64,000 nucleotides of DNA, taken from positions 62,223,882 to 62,287,881 of the forward strand of contig CM042016.1 in the NCBI GenBank assembly GCA_023525715.1, given 5' to 3'. Below the pieces are notes generated by a model, which made no database searches, had not been told where the DNA came from, and was given only the letters and a program-made list of their open reading frames with translations. The translations under genes and the position numbers were made by a program. This document shows positions 1 to 10,745 of this stretch, one piece after another. Origin of the DNA: Cichorium intybus. Lineage: Eukaryota > Streptophyta > Magnoliopsida > Asterales > Asteraceae. Positions within the stretch are counted from its first letter, which is position 1. Each line of letters begins with the position of its first letter.

Positions 1-1
1 T

Positions 2-1672
2 TGGGTTAGCATGCCACCCGAGTTTTATGGGTTCCATATAACTTCGGATGGGGACACGTTTGTCAGTGACAGGACACTGATAAATTTGGATGAACCAGCT
101 AACTACCAGGAAGCCGTGGCGGGCCCTGAGTCTGCCAAGTGGAAAGAGGCCATGGATAGCAAGATCAAGTCCATGTATGACAATCAAGTTTGGAACTTGG
201 TTGACAACGTACCGGGTCGAAAGACAGTCGGGTGCAAATGGATCTTCAAGAAGAAGACCGACATGGACGGAAAGGTACACACTTTCAAGGCAAGACTGGT
301 TGCGAAGGGCTTTACTCAAACCCCAGGGGTTGACTATGACGAGACCTTCTCACCAGTAGCTAAGATAAAGTCTATTAGGATTATGCTGGCCATAGCTGCA
401 TTTCATGACTATGAAATTTGGCAGATGGACGTCAAAACCGCTTTCCTTAATGGAAAGTTGACTGAGGATGTTTACATGAATCAGCCAGAGGGTTTTGTCG
501 ATGCAAAGTATCCCAATAAGGTGTGTAAGCTTGAGAGATCAATCTACGGATTGAAGCAAGCTTCTCGCAGCTGGAATCTTTGTTTCCACGAGAAAGTCAA
601 AGAGTTTGGCTTCTCTAGGAGCGAGGATGAGTCCTGCGTATATGTCAAGGCTAGTGGGAGTATAGTCACCTTTCTGGTACAGTATGTCGATGACATACTG
701 CTCATGGGAAACGATATTCCAACCTTGCAAGATGTCAAGGCTTGGCTTGGGAAATGTTTCGCCATGAAGGACCTAGGAGAGGCTGCCTATATTCTCGGGA
801 TAAGAATATTGAGAGATTGGAAGAAGAGACTAATTGGACTTAGTCAGGGTACATACTTGGAAAAGGTACTAAAGAGGTTTAGTATGGAAAATTCCAAGAA
901 GGGAGAGCTACCTATCCAAAGTAATGCAAAATTGAGTAAGACTCAAAGTCCGAGTACAGACGAAGAAATAGCTGAAATGAGTCGGGTACCTTACGCTTCG
1001 GCTGTAGGATCGATCATGTACGCTATGACATGTACTCGCCCTGACGTGGCCTTTGCTTTAAGCATGGTCAGTCGGTACCAGGGTAACCCTGCAAGGGCGC
1101 ATTGGATAGCTGTAAAAAATATACTCAAGTATCTGCGAAGGACAAAGAACATGGTGTTAGTCCTCGGTGGCAGTGATACCTTGAGAGTTGAAGGATATAC
1201 AGATGCCAGTTTTCAGACGGATAGAGACAGTGGTCGGTCTCAGTCGGGCTGGGTATTCCTTTTGAACGGTGGAGCAGTTACTTGGAAAAGTTCCAAGCAA
1301 GAGACAGTGGCTGATTCTACGTGCGAATCAGAGTACATAGCAGCAAGTGAAGCGTCAAAGGAAGCGGCTTGGCTGAAGAACTTTATCGGTGACCTTGGAG
1401 TAGTCCCGAGTATTCAGGAGCCCTTGGAACTGTTCTGCGATAACGAAGGTGCGGTCGCCTTGACAAAGGAACCGCGAGACCATGGAAAGTCCAGACATAT
1501 CGACAGAAAGTACCACTACATCAGACATAGGGTAGAAGAAGGTCACCTCCTTGTAAAGAGGGTATCATCGGAAGATAATCCTGCAGATCCCTTGACAAAG
1601 GCTCTGAGTAGGATTAAGCATAATCAGCATGCTAGGAGCATTGGATTAAGAGATGATATAAGTTTTTTGTAA
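2..1672 (+). CDS. Copia polyprotein, reverse transcriptase - RNase H (5' end outside window)
   Basis: The frame is open back to the window edge, so the first ATG at 11 is internal and not a true start. Reverse transcriptase occupies about residues 40-290: first catalytic Asp in QMDVKTAFLNG, catalytic pair in QYVDDILL. RNase H occupies about residues 390-530: Asp in GYTDASF, Glu in ESEYIA, Asp in CDNEGAVAL, and the conserved KSRHIDRKYHYIRH block. The enzymes copy element RNA into DNA inside a virus-like particle. No stop or frameshift is seen across 553 residues, unlike all other pol genes in this window, so this is the youngest or best preserved pol here. The stop is at 1670-1672, about 800 bp before the polypurine tract. 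Confidence 0.93.
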   Translation, partial: WVSMPPEFYGFHITSDGDTFVSDRTLINLDEPANYQEAVAGPESAKWKEAMDSKIKSMYDNQVWNLVDNVPGRKTVGCKWIFKKKTDMDGKVHTFKARLVAKGFTQTPGVDYDETFSPVAKIKSIRIMLAIAAFHDYEIWQMDVKTAFLNGKLTEDVYMNQPEGFVDAKYPNKVCKLERSIYGLKQASRSWNLCFHEKVKEFGFSRSEDESCVYVKASGSIVTFLVQYVDDILLMGNDIPTLQDVKAWLGKCFAMKDLGEAAYILGIRILRDWKKRLIGLSQGTYLEKVLKRFSMENSKKGELPIQSNAKLSKTQSPSTDEEIAEMSRVPYASAVGSIMYAMTCTRPDVAFALSMVSRYQGNPARAHWIAVKNILKYLRRTKNMVLVLGGSDTLRVEGYTDASFQTDRDSGRSQSGWVFLLNGGAVTWKSSKQETVADSTCESEYIAASEASKEAAWLKNFIGDLGVVPSIQEPLELFCDNEGAVALTKEPRDHGKSRHIDRKYHYIRHRVEEGHLLVKRVSSEDNPADPLTKALSRIKHNQHARSIGLRDDISFL

Positions 1673-2470
1673 TTAGATAGGTTTTGAAACTTGTAACAAT
1701 GTTAATGAGTAATGGTTTACTAATTCTGTCAATAATATATCATTGTGTTTCATTTCGCATGTTTTACTTCCTGAATAATTGGATTATTCAAATATCCACA
1801 GTCGCTCATGCTTTTAGGGAGTAAGTATGAAGCAAGGCTGTCATGAATTAATTGTAGATTGTCTAAGGAGTTAGACATTGCAATAAGATTGCTGCAACAT
1901 TCATGAGTACTTGGAAATGGAGATTTGAGTATTGGATAAACCCGCGCTCAATGGATTGCTTCATGGATTATATCACGAGCAATATTGAGACGATAATATC
2001 TTTTGATCTTTAAGCTAAGACATATGAGTTATGATTTACTAGACGGTTGTTCATTGATAATACGAAAACGCATCGGTAACTCGGTGTTATAAAACGTGTT
2101 GTTGTGAGTAATTTGTCTGGTAAAAGACATAAGTATATGAGTCAAAGTTTGTTCGTCCCTTGACCCTAACGGGGAACAGATATCTGTAGGCCTCTCGATG
2201 AATTTGAAGTTGACTAAAATGGTTGGCCAACCGGGACTAAATTGGTAGTCTAAGAGTCATATGCAAATCGGAAATCGAGAAACAGTGAGTCAGACCAGGA
2301 TTGATTATATCCATGTCTTGAGTCTGAAAATATCTTGTTGGAGTGAGGATCATCTGATCACTTATCTATGGACAGGACTGATTAGATCAGAGTTTGGCAT
2401 TGGTTTCTAGGAAGCTACAAGTGCTGGTCAATTAGAGGTTAAATCAATAATTATAGTCATAGACTTATCC
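1673..2470 (+). other. COP-D 3' non-coding region between RNase H and PPT
   Basis: No coding frame. It is recognisably homologous to 28627-29058 plus 57524-57950 of COP-C and, on the other strand, to about 49681-50450 of TRG-I (shared landmarks: TTTTACTTCC near 1763, ATCGGTAACTCG near 2073). A long conserved 3' non-coding tail is therefore a family trait. Confidence 0.75.
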
Positions 2471-2481
2471 AAGTGGGAGAC
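2471..2481 (+). other. COP-D polypurine tract
   Basis: AAGTGGGAGAC lies directly before the LTR start TGTTGGATTAGG. The same tract precedes the COP-C LTR at about 57950 and, as complement, follows the TRG-I 3' LTR at 49671. It primes plus-strand DNA synthesis in this family. Confidence 0.85.
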
Positions 2482-2840
2482 TGTTGGATTAGGTGTCTAA
2501 GCCATGACTAATAATTAGTATTTACCTAGTTAATAGAAGCACAGTCCATTTGGGTTGCCCTCATGGCTGGAGGTTTGGTAGAAAATTCGGTAGAGAGAAA
2601 GGTTGATTTATTATGGGATTAATAAATCAACAGGAATTAAATATATGGTTTATTAATATATTAAAGTCATAATATATTAATTAGAAACTATATTAATTAA
2701 TTAGAAATTAATCTGGAATTAATTGGATTTAATTTGAGGATTAATTTAATTAATTAAAGGTGCAGGGACTGAAACTGTAATTATTCAATAGTTGAGTAAG
2801 TGGCAGTGTGTAGTGACCAGTTGAATTCGAAAATATATAT

Positions 2841-2924
<84 letters not shown>

Positions 2925-3314
2925 CGAAATTAATATATTAAGGATAAATAGAGTTTGAATTATAAGATAAAAGGTTTATCTTATTTGAATTCAAAAAGGT
3001 TTATCTCTAAGGTTTATCAACTGGCCATTTGGAAACTATAAATAGGGGTTCCCAGGCATCATTAAATTTCGCCAATTTCATATACTCTCTCTGGATTTTC
3101 GATCTCCCTCTCCTCCAGCTTGGGTGTGACTTTCATTTGAGGCAGGATACTTTTGCTGCTTAGCTTCTAGAAAATTCTAAAAGGTTGGTTTTTCTAATTT
3201 TATTCTTTTAGTTACTTTTCTTATGGCTTTTAGATTTGTTATATATTCAATTAGAAGAAAACATAGATCCTCATAGGTTGCATGTGAACTTAGGTTAATT
3301 AGTTCATGGTTTGC
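2482..3314 (+). repeat. COP-D 3' LTR (3' end truncated)
   Basis: Starts TGTTGGATTAGGTGTC right after the PPT. It has a TATA box (TATAAATA, 3037-3044), an AT-rich U3 and a long AT microsatellite. Homologous to the COP-C LTR (57961) and the TRG-I LTRs (49094 and 54345, opposite strand). The terminal CCAACA is missing; GYP-B gag follows directly, so the end was lost in a rearrangement. Confidence 0.85.
2843..2922. repeat. (AT)n microsatellite
   Basis: About 40 uninterrupted AT units inside the U3 of the COP-D LTR. On both sides lie TTCGAAA-type arms (2824-2831 and 2922-2929), so the whole block is close to a perfect inverted repeat. Confidence 0.95.
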
Positions 3315-4550
3315 AGAAAACCTTTCAGATTAGTCATGTCCACCCCATCGAAAAAGAACTTCACGAGCTGCCACCTCGGAAACTCGTGGTGCGGGCATGA
3401 TCTCATTAATTCCTTGAGTCTTTCAAACACGTCGTGAAATGCCTCTCTTGGTTTCTGTTGGAAGTCCTGGATTGCCCTCCGGATCTCTAAAGTCTTACTG
3501 GCTGGATAGAACTCTTGTAGGAACTTTGTCTTGAGTTGTTCCCACGTTGTGATGATATTCAATTGCAAAGGCGTAAACCAATATTTGGCCTTATCCTTAA
3601 GAGTGAAAGGGAATAATCTTAAACTAAAGAAGTTCCTATTCCTAGGAATGTTGGCATTTTATATTGCTAAAAATTTATACAAGTGGTTGTATGGATCGTC
3701 CTGCCTATATCCTCTAAATTCTGGTAACACTCCTAATAGCTGAGGCCTAATCTCAATTTGACTTTCAACATTAACGGGAAAATATATTGGCCATGCGTCG
3801 TCGTACTCCCGCGGTTGGAAGTGCGATGCAACCGACTGTCGATCGGTTGAGCAAAATACAAGGGAGGAATGAAGTTACCGTTATTGTGCATTTCATTGTT
3901 GTAGTATTGTTGTCCCTGCCATTGATGTTGCTGCTGCTGTTGCAGTTGTTGCTGAGGTCCCTGACCTTGATTCCACTGCTGGTTTTGATTGACAGGGTTG
4001 TTCGGCATCTAACCCTCGCCCTCGTCATCGTACCCTTGATCTCCAGCTTGGTAATGATACAGCTACTTTTTTTGCGGCTGTGGTTGTATTTGTGGTTTTG
4101 TTTGTTTTTGTAGAATGGGTGGTTGAGGTTTATGAACAGGTGGTTGTTGTTGTTGCGGAACTTGTACTGGCTGACGTGTACGTGGGGTGCCATCACGGGT
4201 CGACGCTCCCAATGTCAACACAGCAGATGCAGGATTCCCAACACGGTTTGTGATTGGTTGACTCGATGGTGGAACTGTAGACTGAGTAAATGGTGGAATA
4301 AGTGTAGGGGCTGAAACTACACCTCTACCACTACTAGTAGAGGCTCCATTTAAATTTGTTGAAACCGGGGTACAAATGACGGCCTCCCCATTACCTCGCC
4401 TGTCGACTCATTGATAATACCTTCGACTGTAATATCATCTAGACTCATGTTGATCAAGCGCCTACGTACACGATTTCTGCGCACGGTTCGTTCAATCTCA
4501 GAATCAAAAAGAAGAGGTGACGATTGTTCACCCCGACGTGTATGCATGCA
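3315..4550 (-). pseudogene. GYP-B gag (Athila-like), broken and truncated
   Basis: Reads right to left. The N-terminus at 4550-4350 starts M-H-T-R-R-G-E and matches the start of GYP-A gag (M-R-T-R-R-G-E). It is followed by frameshifts, a Gln/Asn-rich stretch (3733-4008), and the conserved retrotransposon gag core (3568-3315) with FLQEFYPASKT, FQQKPREAFH and SCPHHEFPRWQLVKF. The reading frame changes at least three times. Past about residue 80 of the core it runs into the COP-D LTR. The start codon region is where GYP-A inserted; the leader, PBS and 5' LTR of the same element lie at 25144-26227. Confidence 0.85.
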
Positions 4551-5648
4551 TGACATGCGCAGAGGTCGTCATGCGGTCAAAAATAAGAAAATAACCTCAC
4601 TCTCACTTAGCACAGTGGAAGTTAGGGTCGATCCACAGGAGTTACGTGGTCGAGACAGGTGACAGATTACCAACTGCAGTGTCACGACTACAGTTAGAGG
4701 ACCTAGTTCCTAACTTTTGTCTACTAATTCCAAAAAATATAAACCAAACTAAAACTATCAACCAAACCTAGTCACTTACTGAAATCAGAAGTACATCTCC
4801 CATTCAGAAGAAAACAAAGGCAATTCAAACATCAAACACAAATAAAGCATAAACTAAACCAATAACTAAAGTCCAAATGAACAGTCACTGGCTAAGTTCA
4901 AACCTAAAACTAACCCTAGATGGTCACTGAGATCAGCAAGGGAATTCAGTCCAATCAAGGTCATTTAAGCATACAAACACAAAACAAACATTCACAATAA
5001 AAAAATAAGCATAACCACCGAAAAACCAACACTTAACATACACTAAATGATTATTATTAACCAAAACAGATTCCAAGTGTTCCAAAACAGTAACAAAACA
5101 TCCAAAACAGAAAATAGAACTAAATATCAATGGTTGTCACTCCCAAAGATACTAGCCTATGATTTCTAACTATTAAACTAAATGAAAATTAAAGCTAAAA
5201 ACATAAAAATACCAATTAATGGTTCTTGAAGCTGAATCTCGGAGTCAGAGAGCCTTGGGGGTCGATTTTACACCAGGTCTTCGCCCGCTTTTTTCGACCT
5301 AAAAGCCTCTATTTATAGTTGCAAAAATCTCGAGACCGCGCCTCGCATTTAAGGATCCCGCGTCGCCCGTAGGGGTTTATCCCCGTTTTCTCGGAATTTG
5401 AATTCTTTCCACCGCCTTGAATCCGCGTCGCGCCTTTATCATTTCTACGACACGCGTACGTCTTTTCCTGATTTTGCCTTGATCTTCAAACTTCTTCCAA
5501 ATTGCAGGATTTTAGTCCCTGTTTTCGTTATTTCTTTCCAAACAAGTGCTGGCACAAAAAGTGAGAATACCACCATGTATATGATATAATTTCACTAAGA
5601 ATAGGGCTCAACAATGACTAAAATATGTGATATTACTAGGCGTTGTCA
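4551..5648 (-). repeat. GYP-A 3' LTR
   Basis: 1,098 bp, starting TGACATGCGCAGAGG and ending GGCGTTGTCA in + orientation. Matches 24047-25143 throughout. A TATA box (complement of TATTTATA) sits at 5310-5317. GC-rich CCGCG..CGCG motifs lie downstream of it in the element's sense. Confidence 0.93.
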
Positions 5649-5663
5649 AACACCCCACACTTG
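5649..5663 (-). other. GYP-A polypurine tract
   Basis: On the minus strand CAAGTGTGGGGTGTT runs directly into the LTR start TGACAACG. It is the plus-strand primer. Near copies occur at 6290-6299, 6499-6509 and 17914-17924. Confidence 0.8.
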
Positions 5664-6950
5664 TGCCTTGCTTGTCCCCAAGCAAGAGAGTTTTTAATAG
5701 ATTTTAACTAAGACTTAAACAATTTTTGATTGTGTTCAGTTTCAAAGCTTATTGCCTTATGAGTTAGAGTGGAATAGTTCATGAAAACATAATCGGAATG
5801 CTCTTTGGAATTCATGGCTTTCTAGAGAACCCTTGATTACAAATTTTCTGTCCACAATGAAGTGTACATACTCATTCAGATTCTAAAGGCCATAAAAGAA
5901 CTATCCATGACTTTCGATATTGTCCGTGTAGCAAGCTTTCAGAAATACCATCCCAGACTAGACGATCTTAGGTGGCAAGGTGCATAAGCCCCACCCATTT
6001 TAGACCTACCAGCTCGAACAACAAAGGTCACTGATTGATAATTCCTTCCTAAATTCCAATCCTAAAACAGTCCAATTTTCTAACTCCTAAAACTCAACTT
6101 ATTTGACTCAACTAATAGCATGATGACAACTACATCGTATTTCTTGAAAAATACTAATACTATAAACAATCACAAACTATCCGTTTCAAAATTACAATCT
6201 AGTAAAATTTTTTGAAAAAGTTGCTAAAATTTTGAAAATCGGTCATTTCTGCAAAAATTACAAAAAAATTACTCTTTCGACCGTCCACACCCCACACTTA
6301 AACCCGTACAACGTCCCTGTTGTACAAAAATTATTTAGAACCAGGGAGAAAGAGCCCCTTTGGACGGTAGGTCGCTTGGTTGGTACTCGGTATCACAGGT
6401 ACAGATTACGAACAAAAAGGTCCTCGATTTCGCGTTCTGGAGTTGTAGCGCAACAGTGAACACGCCGGTAGTCAAGACAAGTGGAGGGGGCATGGTGACC
6501 CCACACTTGCTTGAAACAACTCCTCCCATTTTGGTATAACATGCATGACTCAGACAAAACATTAAATGCAACAAAATAAAATAAAATAAAGGGAAACAAA
6601 AACAAAAACTGTACAACAACTAACTTTTATGTGTTGCGGATAGCCGCGGTGCGTAATTGAAGTGCGCGCATCGCGGTAAGTACGAGAGTTGAAACTACCG
6701 TGAAATGGGAAATGACCGTCGCGCCTTATGAGGGTACCGCGGCGCAGTAATTTCAGCAGATTCGCCCAATTTCAAACACTCACAATAAGCATTCAACACA
6801 TAATCAACCCAGTTATATTATTTCCTAATGCCACAAAGGGCTTATTCTTAAACTGAAAACATAAAAATCCTAAGTATTACTATGAATTGTTCAAAAAATG
6901 AAACTATGTTGAAAGTGAAAACAACTCAATCATAAGTAATTACACTACCC
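5664..6950 (-). other. GYP-A 3' non-coding region
   Basis: Lies between the env-like stop and the PPT. No credible coding frame. Contains two extra PPT-like tracts (6290-6299, 6499-6509) and several GC-rich CGCGGTGCG / CCGCGGCGC motifs at about 6644-6750. Confidence 0.7.
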
Positions 6951-7633
6951 TCACTTGTGGGCAGTGTCATCCTCTTCTCCCTCTTCTTCGTATGGGTCCT
7001 CCTCCATGGGCTTTTCTTCTTCCTCTACAAGGTTTGGTGGCTGGGGTCGCGGAATAGGATTTGGTGAACCTTTGATGAAATTGATTACACATTCCGTTAA
7101 CCAAAAAAGTTGCTCGTGTGTATTCCTCGTTCGCCGGTCCACTTCGTGCATCGACATTGCGTGAACCCTGTGTTCTTGTTTGTGGATGTGCAGTGCTTGC
7201 TGAACCTTCTTCACTTCATCGGCTAGGAATCTGGATTCCATGGTGGCCGGAGAGAGTCGTCGGGGCAAACTGACGGTTGCCCGCGATCGCTTCCTAGATG
7301 CTGATGGTTCACCTCGTAGAACCGGGAAGGGTGCTCGATCGACCGATGTGATCCCGTTGTCAATATAAATAACATCTCGGGAAGTGGTGGTCGGTGGGCT
7401 AAATGGGACTGGCTGAATGACTGTCAATCCATGGGTGGTATATTTAGATAGTAACCCGTAAAAGCTGCCAACCTCTTCGTATAATGTCCACCACCAAGAG
7501 CTATATATTTCATTGGCGCGTCCGTCAATTGTTTGAAATAGCTTGCGACAAAATAGAGGATGTTGCATGTCTGGAGCATCCTTGTCAAACACCACATGAG
7601 ATGTAGCTCACGTGGTAACACCCGTTCCTCATC
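6951..7633 (-). pseudogene. GYP-A env-like/Athila ORF, C-terminal part
   Basis: Continues the ORF that starts at 17149. Directly left of LTR-X the frame reads E-E-R-V-L-P-R-E-L-H-L and on to KLFQ-type and YFKQLTDAPMKYIALGG segments (7639-7424); the C-terminal portion (to 6951) is in another frame, so there is a frameshift near 7430-7470. The C-terminus has a long helical, charged segment and ends in an acidic stretch rich in Glu/Asp. No transmembrane segment is obvious here. This is the position of the env-like ORF of Athila elements; its function is unproven in the family. Confidence 0.75.
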
Positions 7634-10562
7634 TGTCACACCCCCAAACCACGATGGCGGAAACGTCTGAGGGTGGATGACTTCATGAACAGTATCACAA
7701 CAACGTTTGTAAAATAGTTATCAAAGCAAACACATCCATCATATACATAATTTTAAATGTTACAAGAGTTCAAAAGATTGTATGTTTTTAATACAATTAC
7801 AATATGATATCAAAATACATAGTATGATGCCATAGCGACCCATCGTCAAAGGTTGTAGTTACCTTATCAATTTCCTGAGAATAAAAGTAGTTTGAAAGAG
7901 TGTCAACATTACGTTGGTGAGTTCATAAGATTTTTGTATGAGAAAATCCATAATCATTTTTCCTTGGAAAAGGATAGTGTTTGAAACCATAAAATCCAAT
8001 ATTTTCTAATAAATGAGTCGTAGTCTTAAAACCCAAAGACCGAGAATGTATAAGTATTTCTATACTTGAAAATAGTATTACGTAGTTTTATTCTTGTATG
8101 AAACAGTGTAAATAGATGTTTACTCATAGACCAATCGTAGATTTAATTATGTAAAACCATTATGTATAAGTAAACCATACTTATATTTATATAATTGATA
8201 AAACATAGTTTTAATTTCCATAGAACCAGTATGTATAAGTAAAAACCATACTTATAGTTGTAACTTGTTAAAATGTAGTTTTAATACCAATAAACTTTTA
8301 TAAGGAATCACTTTCCTTGTAAAATGTAGTATTGTACTCCAAGAAAATCCAATATTTTCTTATGAATGTATCCAAGTCTTCAAAAATCCAAAGACTAAAA
8401 TTTATAGCGTAGCTTGTAGTATAAAACCTTTGAAAATGTATATTTCCACGTAAACAATTTATAAAGTTGATTTCCCATGCGAGACGTCCTATAACCATAT
8501 TTTGACCATGTAGGCCTGCTTCAACGTTCTTCAGGCGTCGGACTGTTATGACATTTGTCACCTTAGACCCGTCGGTCTAGCTGTAGCTAGCAGCTCAGGT
8601 GCGAGGTTGTCAATCCCGTATAGATCTATACACAAATATCACGCTCTCTTACCGAGACTCTGGTTATAAATTTCAGGACTTATAGTATGTACTTAAATAA
8701 GTACTGTGAAGACCCGTCTCACAAAAATGTATGTATCAATCAACTTGTTAAAGTTTGTATATGAAAAATCTTTGTATTTGTCCATTATCATTTTTCCCAT
8801 GATAATATAGTAATGAATAATAATTATATATTTTATATAATTATTTGTCTTCTTTAAAACGTCATAGTAACATTTGTATTAACAAACTATTCCTATAATA
8901 GTTTATTTTTAGTATTCCATTGTGAAAAGCATATATTTACAAATATATGTGAAATAACTTATTTAGATGGTTATAAAGAACTTCTTTTAAGATATATATT
9001 CTCCATGATAGTGGTGTAATAAATTGGTTATACCCTTTATTAATTCCAATATAATATTTCATGACTATCAAATAAAAAACGGCCAGGTAGAAGATCAAAT
9101 GGGGAGGCAGGACCCTTTCAGCGTATAAGCCTTTCGGAAATCCAACAACCTAGCCCAAATGATCGGCGTAGACACCGCCCTCGTAAGTAGATCATTCGAT
9201 ATTATTTTTGAAATTATAATTGAATTTCTTAATGATGTTTACAAAATCCGCATTTCGTTTACTATTGTTATAAATGAGTATAAATAACTATTTTTATAGT
9301 ATAACTTGTATTCTCCCCCTTAAAAACTTGAATAAAGATAAAAAGAAGGGGTATGAACTCACCTCAATGTCGACTAGGATCTTATCGCCAATTGTTGTTG
9401 AATCGCCCGACTCTTCATGCTTCTAACTCGAACTCACTATATTTATAACTGAAATATCTATTTCTAACGCTCATTCTTCGTATATCCCTCTATACGTATC
9501 GAAGAACTTGTTTGTGTGATTTGAATGACTAGAATGAGGCTATATTTATAGTAGATTTATTTTCGTATTGCGGCCCTCAAGATACAGATATATGGCTTTT
9601 ATGGCTTTTAGAATTTGTTTATGACAAAACATACCCTTAAAATACACTTTAAATAGATTTAATAGTTTTTATATAAAATAAATGATTTTTGTTTATTAAA
9701 ATATAATCTACAAAAATCGTAGTTTAATAATATCAACTTTTTAACTAAAAGTCTTTAACGAATTAACGAAAGGGTATTAATTGTAAGTTTAAAAAAATAT
9801 AGGGTTTAAATGTAAATACAATTTCATTTTAAAGAAAAAGAAAATATTAAATATAAAACTAATATCAATAATATTAAATTTTGATGTCAGATTGTTCGTA
9901 TCGACGATACCGTTTTAACGGTAAATTTTTCGTTTTATCAAACAGCATAATATTTTTTATAAACTTAACAATACGTATTGTAGAGTTCAAAATGAATATA
10001 CGAATTCTTAGGGGTAAATATGTAAAATTAAATAAATAATAAAGTGGGACCCGCTTTATATTATAATAATAATAATTAAAATCATCAATTTTCAATCTCC
10101 ATCAAATCGGTGGAGAGATTGTCAAAATATATTTATTTATTATATATTTTATAAATATATTTTAATAATTTAACGTTGTTTTCAGGTTAAATTATACGTT
10201 TTTTTATCATAACTTTTTATATGTAACGTTTGGTAAAAATATAAATATATATTCGGACCCGTCGTATTTTTGTCTACGTTTTGACATAAAATTTGTAATA
10301 TTCGGACGACTTTTAAATTTTACCGTTCACTATTCGCATCAGATACTATTCACGACGTAATTTTTTTTTTGTTTTTTTTATATTAAAAACATCTAGCTCA
10401 GCAGGGTTTGTTCGTATAATTGATTTGAATTAGCATATGTAGTATTATAATATCCAATAATACATCGTATAGATTATGAAATTTACATTTCACATATTGA
10501 CCTAATGTACGCTCTGGTTGACTTGAGTTGACTTTCGTTGACTTAATCTGACAGTTGTCACA
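7634..10562 (-). repeat. LTR-X 3' LTR (full length)
   Basis: 2,929 bp. Begins TGTCACACCCCCAAACC and ends CAGTTGTCACA in + orientation. TATA box (complement of TATTTATA) at 9543-9550. It keeps a segment of about 201 bp (8651-8851) that is missing from the right LTR. Small ORFs in it (for example 9874-10095) recur in both LTRs and look non-coding. Confidence 0.93.
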
Positions 10563-10745
10563 TTATCTACCCGTTAGAAGGAATTTCGTCCCGAAATTTA
10601 GCACTTTGAATAGATCCTCAAAGGTTTGGGAAGGGTTGTGAGTATTTCTGTTTCATTTGGTCCTCACGTTCCTAGATAAATTCAAGTCTATGCTTGGTAC
10701 TTCTGAGTTTTCCATCGCTTTGATTTTGGAGTTTAATGTCATAAT
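10563..10745 (-). pseudogene. Gypsy chromovirus-like pol C-terminal remnant plus PPT
   Basis: Minus strand reads EREDQMKQKYSQPFPN, then SAKFRDEIPSNG and a stop, next to the purine-rich tail AACGGGTAGATAA that touches the LTR. This matches the end of chromovirus integrase/chromodomain polyproteins and their PPT. The frame is interrupted by TAG where the family has Trp (before ERED) and by a TGA. Left of about 10745 (further upstream in pol sense) homology is lost and the captured segment begins. It identifies the carrier's ancestry and marks one capture junction. Confidence 0.7.

Larger units (their letters stand above)
1..3314 (+). mobile_element. COP-D: 3' part of an Angela-like Ty1-copia retrotransposon
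   Basis: Order on the + strand is RT, RNase H, about 800 bp of non-coding sequence, polypurine tract, then a 3' LTR. The left part lies outside the window. The RT/RNase H sequence and the long non-coding 3' tail closely resemble COP-C further right (26228-29058 and 57519-58710), so the two are copies of one family. The 3' LTR stops short at about 3314, where GYP-B gag sequence begins; by comparison with the LTRs of TRG-I, the last dozen or so bases (ending AACCCAACA) are missing. Angela lineage is inferred from the RT and RNase H wording. Confidence 0.9.

Noticed and set aside
2843..2922. AT run as an origin or centromeric satellite
   Set aside because: It is a simple microsatellite within an LTR, also present at the same place in TRG-I LTRs.
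3771..4196. His/Asn-rich frame overlapping GYP-B gag
   Set aside because: Shadow of the Gln-rich gag segment in another frame.
9874..10095. Frames in the LTR-X LTRs (also 15831-16388)
   Set aside because: They recur in both LTRs, are very rich in Ile/Tyr/Asn as expected from AT-rich DNA, and differ in length between the copies.
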